A DNA stretch of 64,000 bases from Prorocentrum cordatum (taxonomy: Eukaryota; Sar; Dinophyceae; Prorocentrales; Prorocentraceae), in NCBI GenBank assembly GCA_963575745.1, contig CAUYUJ010003658.1, positions 1 to 64,000 of the forward strand, written 5' to 3'. The translations under genes and the position numbers were made by a program. The notes beneath the pieces are model-generated. The model made no database searches. It was not told the origin of the DNA and was given only the letters and a program-made list of their open reading frames with translations. Positions 21,066 through 32,395 of the stretch are shown here, one piece after another; the first letter of the stretch is position 1, and each line of letters opens with the position of its first letter.

Positions 21066-22336
21066 GATTGACAGGATGAGGACGATGGGAGGCGCGTGCG
21101 AGACAAGGATGTGTAACATAGGGGGCAAGGAGGGCTTGCGCCTCACAGCAGGCGGCTGTTTTCCCCTCGGCGGCGATTCGACGCCTCCTCTTTGATGAGC
21201 TGCCGAGGGACTGTGCCGCGTTACAACTAGGGTGCGAGAGAGATCAGAGAAAATGAAAAAAAAAGAACCGTCCTACTCGCTGGTGGAAGTCTGGCTCTTG
21301 CTCTCCTCGGGGCTTTTGCTGACGTCGGATGTTCTCTCATGCGGCCTTGATTATCCTGTTGTGTCTTGTCATGAAGGCGTCGGAGGCATGGCTTGCGATT
21401 TTGTCAGAAATCGATTCCTGCGTTTCGAAGGTTTGTGGTTGTAGACGGCTGCGGTGCGAATTTCAGGGCCGACATTGTTTCTGCATCGCACTTTCCCGTG
21501 TGGGCCCGTGTGCATGGTGAGATCAGGCTTCGTTTGTTGAAGGTTGTGCCATATCTGATCCATGGCGTGAAGGTAATCGCGATGCTGTCCTGCGCGTTGC
21601 CGCCCACAGGAGATGGATTTAATGAATTATTTATTGATTTAGTGAATTATTCGAATTGTCCAGTTTCTGATAATTTAATTTTCCAGATACTTAATTCATT
21701 TTTTCATGATTCGAATTTCTCTAACAAAGGTAGGCTCCAAGGTAGTGGTGCGACCGAACGCAACAACCGAACGATCGACAGGCTCCGCTACCAATATGAA
21801 ATTATCAAAGCCCACGAAGTCTTTGATGGCAACGAGAATCAGAAACCAGAAAACATCTGAGACGTTTTCACGGCGTGCTCGGTCTGACTCGAGGGCCCTG
21901 AAAAGGTTCGGGCCAAAGTGCAATGGTACACCCGCTATGCTACAGCCTTGCTCTGCACTGTCTGCACACTGCAACATAGCATACACACAAGATTTACAGC
22001 GTATATCTCACAGGAGGAGACATGGTGGGTTGAGTTGGGCAGGGCGGCAGTGGCGGCGCGGGGAGGGGCACGACGGGGGCAAGAGGGGGGGCGGGAAGAG
22101 ACGGCACTGGCGCGTGGACGCGCTTCCAGTGTGTGGGGGCAGACGCTGACCTCATGTCGTGGCCGCGACGGCGGCCGGGGAGATACGCGGCGTGCATCGC
22201 ATGTGGCAGGACAGGGATGGCAGTCCTGATCGCCAGGGCAGACGGCAGTGGCGTCACGACGGTGGGCGGCAGTGGCGGCGCTGTGGCGGGCGGCTGTGGC
22301 AGCGTAGCTGGGGGGCAGGAGCGCGCTGTCAGCAGC

Positions 22337-22368
<32 letters not shown>

Positions 22369-22600
22369 GGCAGCTGCGACATAGGAGGAGCTGGAGGAGT
22401 TGGGAGGGGCGGCAGTGGCAGCAGAGGAGGAGGAGGAAGGGGCGACGGTATAGGCGTGGACGGAGACCATGGCAACATGGTGGGAGGGGCGGCCGTGGCA
22501 GCGGGGAGGAGTGGAGGAGGGGCGGCAGCGGCTGCAATGGCAGCGTGGTGGGAGGCGCGGAGGGGAGGGGCGGCAGCGGTAACGGTGGCAGCCGGCCCAG
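21066..22600. other. Non-coding spacer
   Basis: AT-richer to about 21900, then GC-rich Gly-coding junk. It holds a long G run (about 22340-22367). No gene supported. Confidence 0.5.
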
Positions 22601-22615
22601 TGGCTGCTCAGCGAG

Positions 22616-24640
22616 ATGCGGGGGGCGATGCTGGAGCCCGGCCTCGCGCGCGAGAAGTGCGAGCAGCGGCAGCCGGCCCAGTGGCAGCTCAACGAGATGC
22701 GGGTGGCGATGCTGGGGCCCAGTATAATCCGCTACAGCACCCAGGCCAGCGCCTGCGAGGAGGGACAGTGGCAGCCAGCTCGGGCGCTGCTCCGCGAGAC
22801 GCGGGGGGCGATGCTGGACCCCCTCAACCGCCTCAGCACCCGGACCAACTCCTGCGACAAGGGGCAGCGGCAGCCAGCTCTGGCGCTGCTCTGCGAGATG
22901 TTGGGAGCAATGCTGGAGCCCACCATCATCGGCTACAGCGCCCGGATTGGCGCCTGCGAAAAAGCGCAGTGGCAGCCAGCTCTGGCGCTGCTCTGCGATT
23001 TGCTGCGAGTGAAGTTTCCAACCCGTCTCCCGATTCCCACGCCCCTCTCCCCTCTCGTCCTTTTGCTTCGCTGCCGCGGCCGGGCGCGCCCGAGCGAGGG
23101 CCGGCAGTGGCAACTGGCTCCTGCGCTGCTGTGCGAGATGTTGGGGGTGATGCTGGAACCCACCGTCATCGGCTACAGCGCCCGGATCAACGCTTGCGAG
23201 TAGGGGCAGAGGCAGCTTGGTCTGGCGCTGCTCTGCGCGATGTTGGGAGCGATGCTGGAACCCACCACCGTCGGCCACAGCGCCCGGGTCAGCGCCTGCG
23301 AGAAGGGGCAGTGGCAGCCAGCTCTGGCGCTGCTCTGCGAGATGATGGGAGCAATGCTGGAGCCCACCATCATCGGCTACAGCGCCCGGGCCGGCGCCTG
23401 CGAGAAGGGGCAGTGGCAGCCAGCTCTGGCGCTGCTCGGCGAAACGTTGGGAGTGTAGTCTCCAACCCTTCTCCCGCCCCCCACGTTCCTCTCCCCTCTC
23501 GCCCTCCTGCCTCGCTGCCGCGGCCGGGCGCGCCCGAGCGAGGGCCGGCAGTGGCAGCTGGCTGCGGCGCTGCTGTGCGAGATGTTGGGGGCGATGCTGG
23601 GGCCCACCACCATCGACCGCCGCAGCGACCGGATCAGCGCCTGCGAGAACGGGCAGCGGCAGCCAGCTCTGGCGCGGCTCTGCGAGAAGTTGGGCGACTT
23701 CTGGAGCCCACCATCATCGGCTACAGCGCCCGGATTGGCGCCTGCGAGAAAGCGCAGTGGCAGCCAGCTCTGGCGCTGCTCTGCGATTTGCTGCGAGTGA
23801 AGTTTTCAGCCCTTCTCCCGATTCCCTCGCCCCTCTCCCCTCTCGTCCTTTTGCTTCGTTGCCGCGGCCGGGCGCGCCCGAGCGAGGGCCGGCAGTGGCA
23901 ACTGGCTCCGGCGCTGCTGCGCGAGATGTTGGGGGTGATGCTGGAACCCATCGTCATCGGCTACAGCGCCCGGGTCAACACTTGCGAGAAGGGGCAGAGG
24001 CAGCTTGGTCTGGCGCTGCTCTGCGCGATGTTGGGAGTGATGCTGGAACCCACCACCGTCGGCCACAGCGCCCGGATCAGCGCCTGCGAGAAGGGGCAGT
24101 GGCAGCCAGCTCTGGCGCTGCTCTGCGAGATGATGGGAGCAATGCTGGAGCCCACCATCATCGGCCACAGCGCCCGGGCCGGCGCCTGCGAGAAGGGGCA
24201 GTGGCAGTCAGGTCTGACGCTGCTATGCGAGATGATGGGAGTGAAGCTGGAGCCCCTCATCCGCTACAGCACCGGGGCCAGCGCCTACGAGAAGGGGCAG
24301 TGGCAGCCAGCTCTGGCGCTGCTTTGCGAAATGCTGGGACACAGCGCCCGGATCGGCGTCTGCGAGAAGGGGCAGCGGCAGCCAGCTCTGGCGCCGCTCT
24401 GCGAGATGTCGGGAGGGCGGCAAAAGCCAATCACCCGCTACAGCGCTGGGATCAGCGCCTGCGAGAAGGGGCAGTGGCAGCCAGCTCTGGCGCTGCTCAG
24501 CGAGATGCTGGGAGTGAAGTTGGAACCCATCATCCTCCCGAAGGTGGCGCCCACCAGCCGCTGCAGCACCCGGATCAGCGCCTGCGAGAAGGGGCGGAGG
24601 CAGCCAGCGCTGGCGCTGTGCTGCGAGACGGTGGGGGTGT
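22616..24640 (+). pseudogene. Decayed PPR-like repeat array
   Basis: About fifteen units of roughly 35 residues follow the pattern ISACEKGQWQPALALLCEM, LGVMLEPTIIGYSAR, which is the form that pentatricopeptide repeats take in many dinoflagellate proteins. PPR proteins are usually organelle RNA-binding factors. Three units carry an unrelated insert (RVKFPTRLPIPTPLSPLVLLL, GRARPSEGRQWQL). The array is broken: TAG replaces AAG at 23201-23203, a stop lies at 23456, and one base is missing near 23700 where the frame moves. The product therefore cannot be made as one chain from this sequence. No start or targeting peptide was found upstream. Confidence 0.75.
22919..24241 (+). repeat. Duplication at 788-bp offset inside the PPR array
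   Basis: Bases 22919-23453 align to 23707-24241 with no net length change. The codon that is a stop at 23201 in copy 1 is AAG at 23989 in copy 2. Confidence 0.9.
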
Positions 24641-24849
24641 ATGCAGTGGCGGCAGTGGCGGCGACAGCGGACGGGCGGGGGCAGTCGCAGCTGACCCCGG
24701 CCCGGCTCAGCGAGACGTTGGGAGAGGTGGGAGCGGCAGTGGCAGCATCGTGGGAGAAGAGGGAGGGCCAGGCGGTGTGGACCTGGCGGTCCCTTCCGAC
24801 GACGACTTATGAAAACAAAAGAACCACGTGCTTCGTGGGCCCATAGCCC

Positions 24850-25410
24850 GTGCGGTCGGCTGAAATAATCCCACCGACGGTTTTGGCCGCGTTGCCGGCC
24901 CGTGGAGAACAGGGTCGACTCGCTGAAGGCGTTTCCCCGCCGCTCCTCCTCATGCTTTACCCAGGCACTTTGCCCGTGCCGAATGCGGGCTGGGACGCAG
25001 AGGACGCTGGCCGCGGCCCCTCCACGTGCCCCATCTCTTGAAGCCAGCTATGCGCTTAGTGGCTTCCCCCTTCGTCGCTGTTGGGAACGATCATCACTAC
25101 ATTGGACCCCCATTTGGGCGTGTAGCCCGCGCGGTCGGCTGAGACAAGCCCACCCACGGTTTGAGCCGCATTGCCGGCCCGCGGTGGTCAGGGTCGACCG
25201 GCTGAAGGCACCGCCCCATTTGTTCCCCGCTTGCAGTGGATGGCTCTGGCCACGGTTTGTGCCACCTCCTGGGTCCGAGGGGCACTACGCTGCGCCATGG
25301 TGCCCGCGGCCACCCGTGGGTTCCCACTCCTGAGGGCGGCTGAAATAGCCCCACCCAGGCTCTGCCCGTGTGAGTGCGCGCCGTGGTGCAGAGGCACTGG
25401 CTGAAGGCCC
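24850..25410. repeat. Three diverged direct repeats of about 100 bp
   Basis: CGGTCGGCTGAAATAATCC near 24853, GCGGTCGGCTGAGACAAGCC near 25131 and GGGCGGCTGAAATAGCCCC near 25334 each lead into CCCAC and GCC-rich text and a GGCTGAAGGC end. A fourth partial copy is near 29700. No coding role was seen. Confidence 0.6.
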
Positions 25411-25639
25411 TTCCTTATGCGTCACCTTTCAAGTCTTTGAAGTCTTGACGAGTGCCTATTGGCCTCCCCCCCATCGGTGGCATGGTGAGTGATCGGCGTT
25501 CTCGGTGACGTACGCGCACTGGGTGCCACGTTAGTGAGTCCGCCGCGCTTCCACCCCGTTGCGCTCTTTTTCTGCCCCGTCTCCGCTCGCGTTCCCGCTC
25601 GCGCCTTCCGGCTCCGCTCCTTTTCTTTGGATGCCGGTC

Positions 25640-25825
25640 GGTGCTCCACCTGCGGGTCCGGCCTGTATTATGTCTGCCCTTCCGTGGCCGCCTCTCTTCC
25701 GCTGGCATCCGCCCAGCGGCTTGTGCTTGGGTCTGCGTGCCCTCCGGCAGGGTTCCGGCCCGGCCCCACCTGCGGGTCTGGCCTGTGTTCGGTGGTTGCC
25801 CAATTGTGGCCGCCTCTCTTCCTAA
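25640..25825 (+). repeat. 120-bp tandem repeat upstream of copy A
   Basis: CCACCTGCGGGTC.GGCCTG starts at 25646 and again at 25766, and each copy ends in GTGGCCGCCTCTCTTCC. It belongs to the leader of the A family member. Confidence 0.75.
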
Positions 25826-25949
25826 TTTGTTTTTCAGGTGCATTTCGCGCGTTCTCGCGCCAATTATCTTGCGCTGTGCCCCAGCCTCGGTCGCGCCGCC
25901 CTCAGTGCTTCTCCATGCGGGCCGCGAATCAAAAAAAAAACACCAGTGC

Positions 25950-28900
25950 ATGCTGGCCACCTTCGCTCATCACCACCAGATTGCAGTGGAGCACAATTGC
26001 CCCCGGACATGGGCAGGAATGCAGAAGCACGACATCGCCCTGGAGGCCCCCATGCGCGTGCTGGACGCGATTGTCCAGCCGGCGAATGTAGGCCAGCTAA
26101 GCAGTGGAGATTGCTCCATTTGCCAGCTGCACCAAGCGTTGACGGGATCAGAGGAGGGGCTAGGCAGTCCGCGCACCATGTCGGACTTGAAGTACATAGT
26201 AGGCGGGGTCGCCATGTCCAACCGCCGCCTCGACGAAGACCTCCCGGCCTCACCAACTGCGATGGATGCACCAACACGGGGCTACAGGGAGCAGCCGGCG
26301 CCTGGGAGGATGATGACACCCGTCAGCTGCTCGCCCAGAACCGCGCGCAGGCATGCATGAAGGGTAAGAACTGCAGATAGCCCTGTGACATGCGCTGGGC
26401 CAGTTCCCCAGAAAGCAAGGGGCTCCACGGTCCTGACCCCGACCAGGCAGTTCCAAGAAGGCCATGCAGCAACGGCTGCAGGAGTACAAGCGCAGGATGG
26501 GCGACGAACGAGCGCGCAAGAGAGCTCGGACCCCCCCCCCTCACTGTCCAACCTCCCGCAGGGGTCCGGACGGCCCAACGAGGCCTCGATCCCTACATCC
26601 CCGAGTGACCTCGTCATGCGGGTGCCGCGCCCCTTCCAGCCAGCCTGCGCCGGCGCCGCCCTCACACCGCGCAGGCTCACCGACGGCAGGTTTGGTGCAG
26701 AAACGCACCGCACTCAAATGTACTCGGCCACGTGCGACACCTGCCCCCCCGGCCCCCCCGCGCTTGAATGGGTGCCCGGCCATCCAGCCCCGGGATGCTT
26801 TATACGGCGCCCAGAGGCGGGCGCCAACTGCAACGAGCAGACAGGACACCCGTCGTGGGACGCAATGCCCTTCTTATGGGTCACACGGAAGTGGAGCGCT
26901 ACATGGGCTTGCAGGAGGTGCCTCGTTCACATTTGGAACATCGCCCCGGGCGTCCTCGACCGAGTACTCGACCGCCACTCCGACGAGGTGTGCCCCGCCA
27001 CCCCCACTGTGCGACAGGCCACAACCGACTTTCCCGAGGACTGGTGCAGAAACGACATGACGGCGCATTTTCCCCAGCCAGCCAGGCCTCGGGCACAGGC
27101 ACTGGCACGCTGGTCCCACCAGGCAACGATCAGTCAGCACAGCCCCCCGCTGCCCACGAACAAAGGGCTTCGGCCGACGGAGCCACCACCCCCTACTTCT
27201 TTCCCAACCAGCCACCGCCCCCTGCACCCCAGCTGTCTACATACTCCACCCACCGGCTGGCTGGGGAGGAGTCGAGAGCCCCCGTTCGCGCTCTAGTGAG
27301 GTACCTGATTGAGTGGAGCCACGCATCTTACACCCTCTGGGAGGCCTATGTGCAGCGACTGCGGAAGAATATAGTGGGCGACGTGACCGACGAAACGGGA
27401 TGGCCTTTCGAGCAATTGCTGCCCTTCCTGGACTCAATCTACGGAGAGGAGATCCCCAGCAATGGCCACCCCCCAAACATCCCATGGGACGGAAAGAGGG
27501 CTGCCGCGGCCAGGGTTGTCACACGCCTGGCGGATAGCAACCCAAAGTACAAGAAGGAATGGGAGCACTACGCCGGCAACCTTGACAACCAGAAAGGGCA
27601 GTGCCCCTTCCGTCAGCCAGTACACGTCCTCGCGCAGTTCCTCACGGAGCTGGAGAAGTATCTAGCCAGAGGGGCAATCGAACTCCTCGGCGCCCAACCC
27701 CAGGACGCGGCGTCCAGAGGGTCAGAAGAGGAGTCGCCCGCTGCCAGCTGGCTCAACAGTCCCCGGGAGAGGGCGGAACTGCCCACGACCGACCAATGCG
27801 CGGAGGATCACGACGCCACCCTGGCCTGCGCCAGCGCCTCCCCCCAGCAACCCGACGCACCTGGCCTGCCCGATGGGCCCCCCGAAGAGGTGCCTCCCTC
27901 GCCAGATCACTGGAACGGCGACGGCGACGTGGAAGGCATCGACTGGGATGATGACGCCAAAAAGAAATCCGAGACGGACGACGGCCCGCCAAGCCCACCC
28001 CGACCCAGAACAACAGGACGGCTCTGCACACCGGGGTGGCGACGCAGACAGCCCAGCTCACACTTTTCCGACGGCGGCCCAAGGCCCCCCCCTATATGGA
28101 CCCAGCCCCCCCACAGGGCTGAATCCGAAGCCTGGCCCCCATTTGCGCGGGCGTCAGATCGAGGGGCACCGCGCGACGCATGGAGGAGGGGCGAAGCCCC
28201 CCCCTAGTGAGGAACGAACCTGGAACGTTCGCATCGGCGACGGCCGGTCATTCAGACAATCGGGGAGCGAAACAAGCCGCCGACCACCCACAATCGCCGG
28301 AGACCGCAACAGAGAACACTCAGCCACGCCGCCCCGCAGCTCACCCAGGCAGCGCCGCAGCTCACAGGTATGGCGGCGCGACGCACGGACAGCAGCTATC
28401 CCACCGGCGCGCCGAGACGACCCCATGGGTGGCCCCCCCCATGTACCTGAGACCCATCGGCGAGGCAGACGTCACAAGGGGCGAGCCTGCACCAGAAAAG
28501 ATCACGCGAATGCAGAAGATGCTGGGGGCTGCTTTCAATGGGGCGTGGAGCGCCTGGGCCAGAAAGGCGGCCCACAAGCAAGGGAGCTCCTGGGTCAACA
28601 TCAAGTCTGACCCCTGGCGAAACACGCCACAGCAGTGCGCCGACTTCCTCCAGGCATGGAGCACGGTGGGATACGACGCCTACGAAAAGAACAGTGAATA
28701 CCAGCTCCACGTCGACTGGCCAAACGGCATGGAGAAGCAGCGTAAGCACGCGCAACGCGACAATAGAGCACGCGCAGTGGACCAGTGGAACCCCCCATCG
28801 GAAGCGGAGGCAAACACCCGTGGACCGATGAGGGCCAAGAGGCTGCAGAGAACCCCCCGTATGCCTCCGAGGGCAGAGCCGCACGGACAGGGGCATCTGG

Positions 28901-29066
28901 ATCTGCAGCCCCCTGTCGTTCTTGGCAGTCGTGGGGCGCGTGGGAGCACCAGCGAGACACTTGGACCGACGCAGACTGGAAGGCCAGGGGGAAGCGGTCT
29001 TCCCCCAGAGGAGGTACCCAGTACGCAGACACGCGTCAGCGCGGGTGGGACATCGACCCCAAGTGA
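25950..29066 (+). pseudogene. Repetitive gene family, copy A (unknown function)
   Basis: The start at 25950 follows an A-rich run and sits in the same place as the start of copy B. The N-terminus reads MLATFAHHHQIAVEHN and CSICQLHQALTG. The middle is basic then Pro-rich, followed by a helical part near 27300-27700 (LWEAYVQRLRKNIVG, WPFEQLLPFLDSIYG, VLAQFLTELEKYLARG). The C-terminal modules are shared with copy B: RMQKMLGAAFNGAWSAW, NTPQQCADFLQAWS with GYDAYE, and WTDADWKARGKRSSPRG ending DPK at 29066. The product spans at least three frames; a C10 run (26531-26540) and a C6 run (28791-28796) lie at two of the changes. No catalytic motif was recognised. Two copies in one window suggest a mobile or amplifying family. 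Confidence 0.55.
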
Positions 29067-29229
29067 TCGCGACAAGGCCTTGACGCTGACGCCCAAGAAC
29101 CCCCCCCCCCCCAGGTCGGAGGGGTCTGCCCGCCCGCTCAGGGCCCCTTCGAGGGCGTGCCTCACGCCCCCCCCCCCCCACCTGCTTACTGGGTCCCACC
29201 CCGGGTCCCGGGAAGCATGCCCCGCGTAG

Positions 29230-30830
29230 CCTATCTGCGGCTCAAGCCTTTCTTCACCCAACCATGTCAATTCTCAGAGTTGCCACTCAGACTGTCATGG
29301 AGCGCAGCGCTTGCTTTTGGGGCAATGACGACCTGGGGCAACTGGGGACAGCCTCCCCCGCCCTCTACAAGGTGGTCTCCATCGCGTTGACCTTGTGGGC
29401 TATTTGGGACCCACCGTTCCAGGCGGTGCCCGCTGGGTCGGCAGCCCCATGGCCCTCTACCGACCCTTCACTGCGCACAGCGATGCAGGGGAGAAGGACT
29501 GAGGAACGAGGCGTGTCTGTCCCCAACAGTCCTGCCTCCCTCGTGGGCGCCCCCCACGGGCAGGGATTGGTTTCACCGCAGCGCCAGGCCTCGGCCTTAA
29601 TGCCCCCGTGCCACCTCTTTTGGGGCTGAGGTGCACCAGTGCCCATGCGCTGTACACTAGACAGCCCGCGCTGGTCTCGTGGCACTCTTCGCACGGCGGG
29701 CGGTGGCTGAAATATCCCACCCCCAGTGCACCGGGGATGGTGGCCATAGGCCCACCCCACGCGCTCCACCTGACTCCAACGCGCTGCACCTCACGCGCCC
29801 CCCCCCCCCGACGACGCTGCCCTGCAGCTGGGACATAGCGTTCCCCAGCATGATCAGGCGCCTTGTTCCCCCCGCGACCGAGGTCCCACCGCGTCGCGCT
29901 GTGTGATCATAGCGGCCTAGGTCTTGCTGTATTTGCCATGGTGTCGCCTCCCCCTCCTCCTCCTATCATTCACGTGCTTTTGCGGCTATCGGCTGCGTCT
30001 CCTCATCCCCCCTCTCCTCCTCCTGCGGTTTCGGCCGCGCGCGAGTTCCCCCCTACCGAGGCTCTTCGAGCACTTGGGTCTATGCACCACCTGGCGGCTC
30101 TCTTGCAGAGCTCCGAGGGGAGGTCGGGCCGCGCTGCCGCCCCGCGTTGTTCTGACAACTCGGGCCTCTGCTTGCCCCGGCACCGCCGGGGGCCGGACCT
30201 GGGGTGAGTGCGGCGCGGCAAGTGGCACACCCTTTGCGCGACTGTCGACGTCCCCCTTCTGGTCCACCACGGCCCCCGGTTGACGCGCGCCGCTTGGTTG
30301 CCCCGTCCGCCGCGATGGATGAGCTGCCTGCGTTGTTCGCCGACGACGTGGTCCACCCGTGGGCGGGAGCCTCCATCGTGCTCTTGGTACTGCACAAGTG
30401 GTTCATCCTTTGACAGTATTCATGCTCTCCTACGAGTTGGACCGTGGTGTTGGGCCACGCCTGCTGCTGTTCCCCCGACACTCCGGGTCAGGCAGTCCAG
30501 GTTCGGACTCCGCGGCTGCGTCGACGTCAGTGCAATGGTCGATGGCTCACGTCGGATCGCGCCCACGAGTCCATGTGAGTGAGGCTTACCCGGCCACCCC
30601 TCTTCTGCCCGCGCCTTCCCCGCTCTCTTGCCTCCTAGTGGTGTGCGGTGCGGCCGCGCGTGCTGCCCTGCCACTTGGCTGATCGGCCCTAGCCTGCGCT
30701 CTCTGGAGTGTACGGTTTGAGCTGGCGCCACTGTGCGACTTCTCACCGTCTACTCCAGTCTGGTGCTTGCGTCCCCGTTCTCGGGTCGCTTGCGTCGTAA
30801 TGGGGGGCATTTTGCCTCTTGCAGGTGCAC
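29230..30830. other. Spacer and leader-like sequence of copy B
   Basis: GC-rich, with C runs at about 29101 and 29169. No supported gene. The last part, with ACCAATTATCTCGCC and TGTGCCCCAG near 30858-30885, matches the leader of copy A at about 25860-25885. Confidence 0.5.
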
Positions 30831-30938
30831 TTGTTGCGTCGGCCTGGGCGCCTTCGTAACCAATTATCTCGCCTGTGCCCCAGACGTGCTTGCCCCGCCT
30901 CTTGGACTCTTCCTTGGGGCCGCCAATCACAAAAAAGT

Positions 30939-32395
30939 ATGCCCACCAGTCTGGATGTCGCCAGTCTGGAGGAGCAGCGCGGCCTCTGCGCCTTTCGCCA
31001 CGCGACCAGCATCTTACTGGGATACCTCGCTGACGTGGACCCCGCGGCCCTAGCTGTCGGCGCCATCAACTCCCTGGCGCAGCAGGACCAGGTCCAGACC
31101 GTCATCAGTGCAGCAGCGGCAGGGAATTTCCCCGCAGCATACTGGCTGGACAGACGCGGCGATGCAGCAGAGGCCTCCCCAATTGGGAAAACCCTGGGAC
31201 AGGAGACGCAACAGGACAACGCCCGCAGGCTGGCGCGCGAGGCCCCCGGCAATGAGGGAACAAAGGTCGCGCCCCAGACCCAAGCCACAACGGTTGAGCA
31301 GGACAGCGCCGGGCAGGCCTGCAAGACAGAGACTGAGCCGCGGGAGCCCAGGAGCCCCGTGTCGCCAGACTGGGGCGAGAACCCAGGGACCGCAGCCGCA
31401 ACGGCTAAGGACAGAAGTCCGAGCGGGACCCCCGAACCTGCTGCCACGGAGGACGATGGCGACGACCCCTTCGGTGCATTTTCAGCGGCGCCCCCCAGCG
31501 GCTCCCCGTGGTCGCCCTGCGCGCAGACCATCGATAAGAACGCAGCCAGGGAACTCCAAAGGGCCAGGGGCGACGCCGCACCGGCCAGCGCATCGCCCTG
31601 GGACCGCGTGGGGGCCAGAGCAGACCGCGAGCCCACCCCGCCTCCCTGGTGCCAAGGACGCGACCGCCCAGTCTCCGAAGACACAGGGGACGGGGAAGGG
31701 CGCGCCGCCAAGTCACCAAGGTGGAACCCAGCGCGACGGGAGCCGAGCAAGGAACCCTGGAAGGACACCAGCGCCGACAGGCGGATGTACGAAGACCTCC
31801 GTGACCCCCTGGGCGGCGGTCCCATGTGCAAATGCTCCCTGGCAGTCGCGAGCCTGGACAAAGATGAAGCCATGCAGGCCGAAATCGCGCGCCTGCAAAA
31901 GACGTTAGGAGGCGCCTCCAACGCTATATGGCACGCGTGGTCCAAGCGCGCGGCTCTGGACCAGGGCGCCAAGCGACAAGAGCAACCCCCTACTCAACAC
32001 ACCCGAGACTTGCTCGGACTTCAGGGAAGCCTGGGGTCGAGCTGGCTACGACGCGTACCGGATTGCCGCAAGCGCATGAAGTTCTCCGAGCGGCGCAGCG
32101 CCCTCGCGCAGGCCCCCCGTGCATCTGGCAGCCGCGACACGCCGGCACCCTGGTCAGCAGGCGCCCGCAGGGGCGGGGGCGAGCCGCGGCGCAGGCCCCC
32201 TGGGCAGCCGGCAGTCCATCGGGAGCCCCCGACCACTGGCGAGGCTGGCAAGGCTGGTCCTCATGGGGACGTCACGACACGCCATGGACAGACTCCGAAT
32301 GGAAAGTGGGAGGCAAGCGATTCTCTCCACGCGACGACCACCGCGGCGCCGAAAAACGAGGCAGCTGGTGGGCCAAGAGCGACTCCGCAGCCTAA
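30939..32395 (+). pseudogene. Repetitive gene family, copy B (unknown function)
   Basis: It starts ATGCCCACC at 30939 after an A6 run, like copy A. The N-terminal 70 residues (LEEQRGLCAFRHATSILLG, AVGAINSLAQQDQVQTVIS) differ from copy A. An acidic, disordered middle follows. The shared modules are RLQKTLGGASNAIWHAW, then after a frame change near 31985 NTPETCSDFREAWG with GYDAYR, a TGA, and in the third frame WTDSEWKVGGKRFSPRD ending at 32395. So the coding copy is broken at least twice, in different places from copy A. No enzymatic residues were recognised. Confidence 0.55.

Noticed and set aside
21935-24260. Long minus-strand frames opposite the PPR array
   Set aside because: They mirror the repeat on the other strand; the plus-strand text matches the PPR consensus and the minus text matches nothing.
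22159-24846. An 895-codon plus frame through the PPR zone as one real gene
   Set aside because: Only its last third carries PPR units; the first part is Gly/Ala text in a different frame from the units there.
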